The notes under the pieces: model-generated
What the model was told of the DNA's origin: nothing
Database searches by the model: none
Seen by the model: only the letters and a program-made list of their open reading frames with translations
Source of the DNA: Wylensekiella montiformis
GTDB lineage: Bacteria > Bacillota > Negativicutes > Selenomonadales > Selenomonadaceae
NCBI RefSeq assembly: GCF_009697385.1
Contig: NZ_VUNL01000011.1
Location: 36,522-100,521, forward strand
Reading direction: 5' to 3'
DNA length: 64,000 bases
Part shown: positions 16,573 through 23,823 of the stretch, piece after piece
How the letters are laid out: the number at the start of each line of letters is the position of its first letter
How positions within the stretch are numbered: the stretch's first letter is position 1
Translations under genes and position numbers: made by a program

Positions 16573-17805
16573 TCAAAAGGCAAAATTTCCCTGACGGAAC
16601 ACAGGAACAACCTCTCCCGAAGCAGTTGTTCCATCAATCGCCAGATCCCGTGTGCCGATCATAAAGTCTTCATGCAGCAAAGAATCATTGACACCATGCT
16701 GCAGCAGCGTCACGCTGTCCATCTTCGCACCGTCCCGGATGCAAGTTGGATAAGCCTTGCCCAGAGCCAGATGGCAGGCGGCGTTTTCATCAAACAGCGT
16801 ATTATAAAACAAAATGCCGCTTTGGGAAATCGGTGAATCATACGGGACCAAAGCCACTTCTCCCAAATAACGCGCGCCTTCATCGGTATCGAGAAGTTCT
16901 CTTAAGATTTCTTCCCCCTTGTCTGCCGAAAAATCCGTCACGCGGCCTTCACGAAAGGTCAGCCGGAACCCATCGATGAGATTGCCATGAAAGTTAAGCG
17001 GACGGGAGGCTGCCACCGTTCCGTTTACCCCATTGCGCTGCGGCAGGGTATAAACCTCTTCTGTCGGCATATTTGCGGCAAATTCCACACCGAGTTCCGA
17101 AGCCTCAGCACCTCCGGCCCAGATATGTCCTTCCGGCAGGTCGATGTACAGATCCGTCCCTCTGGCATTGGTATAATGCAAGGTCCGGAAATCATGCGCA
17201 TTCATAAAGCCAGCGGCTTTCTGCAAAAAAGCAATATGCTTTCGCCATTCCGCTACTGGATCGTTCCCGTCTTCGATTCGTACCGCCCGGAAAATCTCCT
17301 GCCACAGTCTTTCCATCGCTTTCTCCGGAGCCAGCTGCGGGAACACCTTCCCAGCCCAGCCACTTGTCGGTACCGACACAACGCACCAGGTATTGCGATT
17401 GTTCATGAGGCGCTCGCGATATTCCAGAAGAGCCGCTCCTGCCGCCTGCTGGGACAACCTGAGTTTCTCCGGATCAACACCCCGGAAAATTTCCGGATCA
17501 TGCGCTGCAATCGAGACAAACGCCGCCCCCTGCTCCGCATAGTCCATATAAAATTTTCTGCGCCATTCCGGGAATTCAGAAAACAGCCTCCTGCTTCCGC
17601 CCTCATAACGGATGCGGGCCAGAAGTTCATCGCCCCAGCTCACAACAACATCCTGTGCGCCGGAGGAAAATGCCTCCGCAGCAATGGTTCGCACAAAGGC
17701 CGCGCATTCAATCGGCGCATTGATCACAAGAATTTGATTCTGCTGCAGATTAACGCCTACATTCACCACCAGACGCGCATATCGTGTCAGCTTGTTCTCA
17801 TCCAT
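16573..17805 (-). CDS. M29-family metallo-aminopeptidase
   Basis: The 410-residue protein has the full length and all metal and catalytic residues of peptidase family M29 at their usual positions: Glu250 (MPTEEVYTLP), Glu316 (GEVALVPYDSP), His345 and Tyr352 (HLALGKAYP), His378 and Asp380 (HEDFMIG). Such enzymes remove N-terminal amino acids from cytoplasmic peptides with two metal ions. No signal is present. It is transcribed alone as far as can be seen. Confidence 0.94.
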   Translation of the reverse strand: MDENKLTRYARLVVNVGVNLQQNQILVINAPIECAAFVRTIAAEAFSSGAQDVVVSWGDELLARIRYEGGSRRLFSEFPEWRRKFYMDYAEQGAAFVSIAAHDPEIFRGVDPEKLRLSQQAAGAALLEYRERLMNNRNTWCVVSVPTSGWAGKVFPQLAPEKAMERLWQEIFRAVRIEDGNDPVAEWRKHIAFLQKAAGFMNAHDFRTLHYTNARGTDLYIDLPEGHIWAGGAEASELGVEFAANMPTEEVYTLPQRNGVNGTVAASRPLNFHGNLIDGFRLTFREGRVTDFSADKGEEILRELLDTDEGARYLGEVALVPYDSPISQSGILFYNTLFDENAACHLALGKAYPTCIRDGAKMDSVTLLQHGVNDSLLHEDFMIGTRDLAIDGTTASGEVVPVFRQGNFAF

Positions 17806-17932
17806 TCCTACTCACTCCTTATCATGGGTTTCACTGCCTGATATTATATCCGCTTCTGCCCATTTTGTCACGATGCAGCTCCTAAGGATCCGACGTTCTC
17901 TGCCTGTACGAATCGGGCTGCCTTATGTTACA

Positions 17933-18010
17933 ATAAAGTGAGACTTATTCAGAGGCGTTTTTCTCCCTTTGAATCTGGTCAAACTTATCCATGGCTTTCG
18001 CATCGGATAA
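17933..18010 (+). repeat. hairpin-rich intergenic repeat, copy A (short form)
   Basis: It begins ATAAAGTGAGACTTATTCAG, then has a loop flanked by AGG and CTCCC, a shared AAACTTATCC and ends GCATCGGATAA. TTATCC and GGATAA can pair. It matches copy B at 29183-29310 at both ends but lacks most of B's middle. It sits just upstream of the ketopantoate reductase gene and may be in its leader. Confidence 0.7.
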
Positions 18011-18057
18011 GAGCAGAATGATGAACAAATTTCTCTGCATATTTGGGAGGGATGAAC

Positions 18058-18984
18058 ATGAAATTTGCCATTCTCGGCGCGGGCGGAACCGGCGGCGTCC
18101 TTGGCGGCTATCTGGCCAATGCCGGCAATGATGTAACCTTTATCGCACGCGGCAAACATTTGTCGGCCATGCAAAACGATGGCCTGACGATACGCACAAA
18201 CCACCGCGGCGATATACATATCGCACCCGTCAAGGCCTGCACGGCCGCAGACTATAAAGAAACTCCCGACGTACTCTTCATTTGTGTCAAATACTATGGG
18301 ATTCCGGATGCCATTTCCCTTGCGGGGCGCATCGCCGGTTCCGACACGCTCGTCATACCGATCCTCAACGTCTTCGGTACAGGAGCGGTCATGCAGGAAC
18401 AATTGCCGGACTGTACAGTTCTTGACGGATGTATTTATGTTTTCGCCAAAATCGGCAGCCCCGGTGTCATCGAACAGCCGCAGGAAATCCTGCGCGTATT
18501 TTACGGATTCCGGCCGGGTCAGGACCGTCGCCTGACGGAAAAAGCGACACAGCTTGAAACCATCATGCGATCGGCGGATATTCACGCCCATTTCACCGAA
18601 CAGATCCAACGCGATGCCCTGACAAAATTCTCCTTTGTCTCACCGATGGGCGCCGCCGGCCTTTACTTCCATGTGACCAGTGAAGCCTTTCAGCAGCCCG
18701 GCGAAGTACGGGATACCTTCATCGGCCTTGTCCGAGAGGTCGAAGCCGTCGGACATGCCATGGGCATCGTATTCGACCGCGATCTCGTTGCGGCGGACCT
18801 GCGGCTCATGGATGCCTTTGCGCCGGGACTTACCACTTCCATGCAGCGCGATGTTGAAAAAGGCGGCCCTTCGGAATTTTCCGGATTGGTTTCCCGCATG
18901 TCCGAGCTGGGACGAATCCACCACGTTCCCACTCCGCTTTACGACAAAATCGCCCATTGGGGAAAAGAACACGGCCTTGCCTGA
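18058..18984 (+). CDS. panE: 2-dehydropantoate 2-reductase (ketopantoate reductase)
   Basis: The 308-residue protein has the N-terminal dinucleotide fold (MKFAILGAGGTGGVLGG, residues 1-17). The family's catalytic lysine (DALTKFSFVSP) and glutamate (GGPSEFSGLV) are both present. It reduces ketopantoate to pantoate with NADPH in pantothenate synthesis; some relatives act on other 2-keto acids. ATG at 18058 has GGGAGG 7 bases upstream, better than in-frame starts at 18043 (TTG) and 18052. No other pantothenate gene is nearby. Confidence 0.9.
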   Translation: MKFAILGAGGTGGVLGGYLANAGNDVTFIARGKHLSAMQNDGLTIRTNHRGDIHIAPVKACTAADYKETPDVLFICVKYYGIPDAISLAGRIAGSDTLVIPILNVFGTGAVMQEQLPDCTVLDGCIYVFAKIGSPGVIEQPQEILRVFYGFRPGQDRRLTEKATQLETIMRSADIHAHFTEQIQRDALTKFSFVSPMGAAGLYFHVTSEAFQQPGEVRDTFIGLVREVEAVGHAMGIVFDRDLVAADLRLMDAFAPGLTTSMQRDVEKGGPSEFSGLVSRMSELGRIHHVPTPLYDKIAHWGKEHGLA

Positions 18985-18990
18985 ACGGCA

Positions 18991-19037
18991 GTGAGCAAAT
19001 AAAAAAACGGCTTTTGGCCGTTTTTTTATTTGCTCAC
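18991..19037. terminator. perfect bidirectional terminator shared by panE and dtd
   Basis: A perfect 21-bp inverted repeat with a 5-base loop (left arm 18991-19011, right arm 19017-19037) has A- and T-runs on both sides. The right arm contains the last four codons of dtd, GTG AGC AAA TAA. Confidence 0.9.
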
Positions 19038-19481
19038 CGTATCCTTTTCCATATCAAACAGCAGCGTAACCGGACCGTCATTCACAGATTCTACCTGCAT
19101 CTCCGCCCCGAATTCCCCGTGCTCTACAAGGAAATGCCGGCTCCGAAGTTCTTCCAAAAACTGTTCATACAAAGGCTGCGCCAGCTCCGGGCCAGCTGCA
19201 TGACTGAATCCCGGACGCCGTTTTCGCAGATCCGCATAAAGCGTGAACTGCGATACGACGAGAAAAGCGCCGCCGGCCTGTTCGATGCTTCGATTCATTT
19301 TTCCTGCTTCATCCGGAAACACCCGCACATGAACGATTTTTTCCGCCAGACGCGCACAAAGCTCTGGTGTATCTTCCGGACCAATGCCCAGCAAAACCAA
19401 AAATCCCAGCCCGATCTTTCCATGTGTTACGCCATGAATCGTAACAGAAGCGGAACGCACCCGTGTAACAACTGCCCGCAT
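19026..19481 (-). CDS. dtd: D-aminoacyl-tRNA deacylase
   Basis: This 151-residue enzyme hydrolyses D-amino acids from mischarged tRNAs. The family motifs SQFTLYADLRKRRPGF and the C-terminal NDGPVTLLFD are intact. ATG at 19481 follows AGGAGG by 6 bases, while an in-frame GTG at 19502 would place that site inside the gene. The hydrolase gene upstream ends just 27 bases away, so they may share a message. The gene's end lies inside the terminator stem. Confidence 0.96.
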   Translation of the reverse strand: MRAVVTRVRSASVTIHGVTHGKIGLGFLVLLGIGPEDTPELCARLAEKIVHVRVFPDEAGKMNRSIEQAGGAFLVVSQFTLYADLRKRRPGFSHAAGPELAQPLYEQFLEELRSRHFLVEHGEFGAEMQVESVNDGPVTLLFDMEKDTVSK

Positions 19482-19508
19482 ATTCTCCCTCCTCACTTTC
19501 ACCAGCTC

Positions 19509-20471
19509 TTACTGCATATAGGGACGCACAAAGGTCCGGATGGTTTGAAAATACTTCTCCTGATCCTGCTGAGAGGAAGCGGCATGTATCGCACCGTCGA
19601 TGAACAACAGCTGCTTTTTCGGCGCGTCCGCTGCCTCATAAAGCGCTTCGGCCATGTCCGGCGGTACCAGCGTGTCCTTCGTTCCATGAATGAACAGAAT
19701 CGGCAGCGAAGAATGACGTACCGCCTCCAACGGATCCGCTTCATGAAGGCTGAATCCAGCCACTTTTCGGCAGCGCCAGTCCAACAAATTCATCGCGGGA
19801 AAAGCAGGCAGGCCAAAAGAAGCAGTAATCTGATGCACCAGCAGGTCAAAAGCGCCCGTGTACCCGCAGTCCTCAATACAGGCTACAGCCTGCCCGGGAA
19901 GATCCGGACGTGCGGCAGCCATCATAACGGTCGCCGCTCCCATAGACACCCCGTGCAGAACAATCTTTGCCTGCGGATGGCGTTCGGCAATCAGCCGGGT
20001 CCAGGCAGCAATATCCTCGCTTTCCCGGCAGCCCATCGTCAAATACCGCCCCTCGCTTTTCCCTGCTCCTCTGAGATCAGGCGTCAGTACATGATACCCC
20101 ATCTTCAGATAATTCGCCGCAATATACCAGGAATTCTCCTGCGTACAGCCATAGCCATGAACGACAATAACCCATCGGCTGCTCTTTTGATCGGGGAAAA
20201 AATGTGTCGCCCGGAGCTTCAATCCGTCCGCCGACTCCATCGTCCATTCCTCATTCGTATAATCCGGCCGGTTATAATGCCGGGCTTCCGGCGGCATAAG
20301 CAGTGCATACGCCCGCGGCGGTTCCTGCGAATGGTCGCCCGTGCCGCGCTCCAGACCAAAATGAACGGCATAATTGCCGACAAAATATCCTGTCCCCACG
20401 ACAAAAACCGTCGCTGCAGCGGCCAGTGTAAAAACTGCAGTCAGGAGACAGGACACTACAATCTTCTTCAT
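19509..20471 (-). CDS. membrane-anchored alpha/beta hydrolase
   Basis: The 320-residue protein has an N-terminal hydrophobic anchor or signal (about 4-30), then an alpha/beta hydrolase domain. The triad is visible: Ser176 in HGVSMG, Asp266 in HGTKDTLVP and His296 in GAIHAA; HGYGCTQ supplies the oxyanion loop. It should hydrolyse an ester or amide outside the cytoplasmic membrane; the substrate is unknown. I start at 20471 (MKKIVVS), which has AAGGGTG upstream, not at 20486. Confidence 0.88.
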   Translation of the reverse strand: MKKIVVSCLLTAVFTLAAAATVFVVGTGYFVGNYAVHFGLERGTGDHSQEPPRAYALLMPPEARHYNRPDYTNEEWTMESADGLKLRATHFFPDQKSSRWVIVVHGYGCTQENSWYIAANYLKMGYHVLTPDLRGAGKSEGRYLTMGCRESEDIAAWTRLIAERHPQAKIVLHGVSMGAATVMMAAARPDLPGQAVACIEDCGYTGAFDLLVHQITASFGLPAFPAMNLLDWRCRKVAGFSLHEADPLEAVRHSSLPILFIHGTKDTLVPPDMAEALYEAADAPKKQLLFIDGAIHAASSQQDQEKYFQTIRTFVRPYMQ

Positions 20472-20539
20472 GGAATCACCCTTCATCGCTGAATATAAAA
20501 TGTGACTCCATTATAGCATAAGAAACAGCGGCCGGGATT

Positions 20540-22210
20540 TTATTTTCCGGCCTTCATCCGGTTAATCGCACTGATCAGCGCCTGCAGCGACGCCGTAATG
20601 ATATCCGTATCCATACCTGCGCCCCATGTAATATGCCCGTTATCAGCCGTAATGCCGATATAAGCCATAGCACGGGAATTCTGACCGATCTCCAGCGCAT
20701 GCTCACTATACGTCAGATCCTTATATTGAATATCCAGATTCTGCTGCAACGCATTCGAAACAGCGTCCAGGCGGCCATTGCCTCTGGCCAGGAAAGTCAC
20801 CGGCTTCCCCTCCACCTTGAGGTCCACCGTACCGGAACGCGTGCCATCCGGCTCTTTTTTCAGGAGGAAATCCACCAGTTCATATGGTGTATCGATATTG
20901 ACGTATTCGTTCTGGAAAATCTGATAAATTTCATCCGGCATGAGTTCTTTATGCTTGTGATCCGAAACGCCCTTGACACAATAGCCAAAGTCCTCACGCA
21001 TCTTTTTCGGCATCTCAATCCCGTATTTCGATTCCATAATAAAGCCGACGCCGCCCTTGCCGGACTGGCTGTTAATCCGAATGACATCGCCGTCGTATTC
21101 GCGGCCGACATCCTTCGGATCGATATAAAGATACGGGAGAGTCCACTTATCGGGATTCTTTTCCTCTTTCCATTTCATTCCCTTGGCAATGGCATCCTGA
21201 TGCGAGCCGGAGAACGCCGCAAAGACCAGTTTTCCGGCATATGGCTGGCGATATCCGACCTGCATACGCGTAAGACGCTCATACGTTTCGACCAGTTCCG
21301 GCATATTCGAAAAATCCAGTTTTGGATCAATTCCCAAGGCAAACAGATTCATAGCCACAGTGACGATATCCACATTGCCCGTGCGTTCTCCGTTTCCGAA
21401 CAAGGTTCCCTCAACCCGGTCGGCTCCTGCCAAAATGCCCAGTTCCGTATCAGCTACGCCGCATCCCCGGTCATTATGCGGATGGAGCGACAGCACGACA
21501 TGATCGCGGTATTTCAGATGCTTATTCATATAAGCAACCTGCATAGCGTAAACATGCGGCATGCTCATCTCTACGGTTACCGGCAGATTGATGATCGCCT
21601 TGCGGTCTGCGGTAGGTTTCCAAACATCCAGCACCGCATTGCACACTTCCAGCGCATATTCCGGTTCCGTTCCCGTAAAGGACTCCGGGGAATATTCGAA
21701 ACGATAGTCTGCACCTGCCTCTTCCGTAAGCTTCTGCAAGAGCTTCGCCCCGTCCACAGCCATCTGCTTGATTTCCTCTTTGGACTTCCGGAACACCTGC
21801 TGCCGCTGCGCTACAGAAGTCGAATTATAAACATGAACGACCGCATTCCGAACTCCCTTCAACGACTCGAAGGTCTTGCGGATGATATGCTCGCGGGCCT
21901 GCGTCAGGACCTGTATCGTTACATCATCAGGAATCAGATCGTCTTCGACCAGACGGCGCAAAAACTCAAATTCCGTCTCTGAGGCGGCCGGGAAGCCGAC
22001 CTCAATCTCCTTGAAGCCCACCTTGACCAGCATTTTGTAGAATTCCAGCTTTTCCTCCAGGTTCATTGGCGTGATCAGCGCCTGATTGCCGTCGCGCATA
22101 TCCACGCTGCACCATACCGGCGCATGATCCGGCGCATCCTTCTTCGCCCAGTCCAAATCGATCTCCGGCGGCATGAAATAACCCTTGCTGTACTTCTGAT
22201 AATTCATCAT
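20540..22210 (-). CDS. leuA: 2-isopropylmalate synthase (long form)
   Basis: The 556-residue enzyme joins acetyl-CoA and 2-oxoisovalerate in the first step of leucine synthesis. The TIM-barrel part has VDMRDGNQALI, LHPHNDRGCGVA and GNGERTGNVD, followed by the linker and C-terminal leucine-sensing domain. The MPPEIDLDWAKKDAPDHAPV beginning marks the longer LeuA type. ATG at 22210 lies 10 bases after GGAGG; a longer open frame to 22282 runs back into the T-box and is not coding. The T-box upstream makes expression respond to uncharged tRNA-Leu, and the C-terminal domain allows feedback inhibition. Confidence 0.95.
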   Translation of the reverse strand: MMNYQKYSKGYFMPPEIDLDWAKKDAPDHAPVWCSVDMRDGNQALITPMNLEEKLEFYKMLVKVGFKEIEVGFPAASETEFEFLRRLVEDDLIPDDVTIQVLTQAREHIIRKTFESLKGVRNAVVHVYNSTSVAQRQQVFRKSKEEIKQMAVDGAKLLQKLTEEAGADYRFEYSPESFTGTEPEYALEVCNAVLDVWKPTADRKAIINLPVTVEMSMPHVYAMQVAYMNKHLKYRDHVVLSLHPHNDRGCGVADTELGILAGADRVEGTLFGNGERTGNVDIVTVAMNLFALGIDPKLDFSNMPELVETYERLTRMQVGYRQPYAGKLVFAAFSGSHQDAIAKGMKWKEEKNPDKWTLPYLYIDPKDVGREYDGDVIRINSQSGKGGVGFIMESKYGIEMPKKMREDFGYCVKGVSDHKHKELMPDEIYQIFQNEYVNIDTPYELVDFLLKKEPDGTRSGTVDLKVEGKPVTFLARGNGRLDAVSNALQQNLDIQYKDLTYSEHALEIGQNSRAMAYIGITADNGHITWGAGMDTDIITASLQALISAINRMKAGK

Positions 22211-22231
22211 AATGCTCATCCCTCCAAAAAG

Positions 22232-22497
22232 AAAAAGCCCTTCATCTCTAAGAGACGAAAGGCCATGCTTACGTGTTACCACTCCAATTCGTGTCCGGCG
22301 GACACCTCTGCGGACTCCATCAAGTCCTACTGCTGTAACGGGCAGATCCCGTCCCGGTTTACTCGCTTCTGCTTTCAGCGGGATGCTTCAAGGTGAGTTC
22401 CGGACCGTTCCGCTGCTGTCTTTCACCAAACGACAACTCTCTGAATACATCCCGCTCCATACTATTCCTTTGCAACGCATTTCCCTGTGTTGAATAC
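22232..22497 (-). promoter_or_regulatory. leucine T-box leader of leuA
   Basis: Read leftwards, the leader has a long Stem I and the specifier context GAACTCACCTTGAAGC, in which CTC (22395-22397) is a leucine codon. The T-box sequence AATTGGAGTGGTAACACG (22273-22290) can pair with the tRNA end. A terminator stem (22232-22262, GTCTC against GAGAT within an AAGGGC/CTTT arm) and a T-run follow. Uncharged tRNA-Leu should favour the antiterminator. Confidence 0.9.
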
Positions 22498-22498
22498 T

Positions 22499-22527
22499 AA
22501 GATAGCACAGAACCGTTTTTTTTGCAA
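22499..22527 (-). promoter_or_regulatory. leuA promoter
   Basis: TTGCAA (22522-22527) and TATCTT (22499-22504), read leftwards, are 17 bases apart and lie just before the T-box. The region also overlaps the space after the thioesterase gene. Confidence 0.75.
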
Positions 22528-22551
22528 GCATTTTATGTAAAACTGTAAACT

Positions 22552-23082
22552 TTATTTTTTAGCAGTATGATTTTCCGGCTCCCGGGGAGATTTTTTTGCC
22601 GCAGCCCGCATCTTTTCTTCTTCGCGCTGTTTTCTTTTTCTTTCCTTATGCGCTTCATAGCGGCGGCGGCCGTCCTCAAACGCGCGTTTTGCTTCCTCCG
22701 TATCAAGGATCAGCGGCGGTACGGATTTCGGACGGGAATTCCGATCCAGTGCCACCATGGTAAAATACGCGGTGAGAGCACGCTGCGGCTTGCTGTCCTG
22801 ATCCAGATCCTCTACATCGACGTTTACCGCTACCTCCATCGAGCTATGACCAACAAAAACGATCTCTGCCGAACAGGTCACCAAATCCCCGATCAAGATC
22901 GGCAAATGAAATTCCAGCTCGTCAACGCGGGCTGTGACTACGTTCGACCGGGCATACTTGCGGGCGGCAGCATAAGCTGTCGAATCCATCATTTTCATGA
23001 TTTCGCCACCATGCACATTGCCATTCGGATTGGTCTGGCTCGGCATCATGACCTGACTGATTACGATCTTGTTCTGTGCCAT
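22552..23082 (-). CDS. hotdog-fold acyl-CoA thioesterase
   Basis: The 176-residue protein has the hotdog domain of YciA/BFIT-type acyl-CoA thioesterases: NPNGNVHGGEIMKMMDSTAY (helix with the catalytic Asp region) and a strand-rich remainder ending FTMVALD. A long basic, charged C-terminal tail (about 130-176) is unusual and probably disordered. ATG at 23082 has AGGAGG 9 bases upstream. It should cleave acyl-CoA to free acid and CoA; the chain length is unknown. Confidence 0.88.
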   Translation of the reverse strand: MAQNKIVISQVMMPSQTNPNGNVHGGEIMKMMDSTAYAAARKYARSNVVTARVDELEFHLPILIGDLVTCSAEIVFVGHSSMEVAVNVDVEDLDQDSKPQRALTAYFTMVALDRNSRPKSVPPLILDTEEAKRAFEDGRRRYEAHKERKRKQREEEKMRAAAKKSPREPENHTAKK

Positions 23083-23261
23083 ATACAGCATCCTCCTATT
23101 TGTTTCTGCAATCGTACCACGCATCGTCCATGTATACGCTTACAACAGTTTATTCTTATTGTACCATGTTTCCCTGTGAAAATACATTCGTTTTTTTCAC
23201 AAGATACAGCAATGTTTTAAGCATATCTTCTTTCCGCTGAAAAAACAGTAACGGATGTCAC

Positions 23262-23306
23262 AAAAAATCGGCAGAAAGGCCTGATCCAAAATGGCCCCTC
23301 TGCCGA
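23262..23306 (-). terminator. terminator for the ileS-csoR unit
   Basis: Read leftwards, TCGGCAGAGGGGCC and GGCCTTTCTGCCGA form a long stem followed by TTTTTT. The rest of 23083-23433 holds repeat copy C and no gene that I can see. Confidence 0.8.
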
Positions 23307-23379
23307 AATAACTGTCATGCCATCCTGCCCGCCGCGCAAGCAAAAACGACAAACCCGTTTAGATTGTTACTCGATCCTC

Positions 23380-23430
23380 TTCAGGCGGGAGCTTTAGCGC
23401 CCCTAAAGCCCTGAATAAATCTCACTTTAT
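23380..23430 (-). repeat. hairpin-rich intergenic repeat, copy C
   Basis: Read leftwards it begins ATAAAGTGAGATTTATTCAG, as copies A and B do. It then folds as TTCAGG with CCTGAA around an inner GCTTTAG/CTAAAGC stem, and carries the GGGGCGCTAAAGCTCCCGCC core that resembles part of copy B. It starts only four bases after the csoR-type stop codon. Confidence 0.65.
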
Positions 23431-23433
23431 GGA

Positions 23434-23778
23434 CTACTTTATGAACTGGTCGATAGCCCGGTTAAGGCGGTCCAACGCTTCCTTATCCTCATCACGAACC
23501 GCGTCCACCACACAATGCTCCAAATGATCCTTGAGTATGATTTTGCTCACGCCATTGATCGCACTGCGGACAGCGGATAACTGCACCAAAACCTCGCTGC
23601 AGTCCCTTCCGTCCTCCACCATGCGTTTGATGGATTCCAAATGACCGATCAGCCGCGACATACGGTTCAGTACGGCTCTGGTCTGTGTATGGCTGTGATG
23701 ATGCGTATGCGTGACGACCGTCCCATCAGGCAGGATATGAGTATGAGCCGGATGTTCCGGTCTTTTTTCCTCCTTCAT
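23434..23778 (-). CDS. CsoR/RcnR-family metal-sensing repressor with His-rich N-terminus
   Basis: The 114-residue protein is an all-helical metal-responsive repressor. Cys60, His85 and Cys89 have the exact 25- and 4-residue spacing of the copper ligands of CsoR. A His-rich N-terminal tail (about residues 9-30, with HTHHHSH) precedes the domain and could add metal binding. ATG at 23778 has AAGGAG upstream. It follows ileS by 45 bases and is probably in the same transcript. No metal transporter is nearby, so the metal and targets are unknown; copper is the first guess. Confidence 0.9.
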   Translation of the reverse strand: MKEEKRPEHPAHTHILPDGTVVTHTHHHSHTQTRAVLNRMSRLIGHLESIKRMVEDGRDCSEVLVQLSAVRSAINGVSKIILKDHLEHCVVDAVRDEDKEALDRLNRAIDQFIK

Positions 23779-23823
23779 AATCGCTCTCCTTCCGTCGGGA
23801 CAAAGCTTAACAAGGGCGGCAGG

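Noticed and set aside
22210..22282. Frame extension of leuA to 22282
   Set aside because: It reads back into the T-box antiterminator and terminator, not protein-coding sequence.
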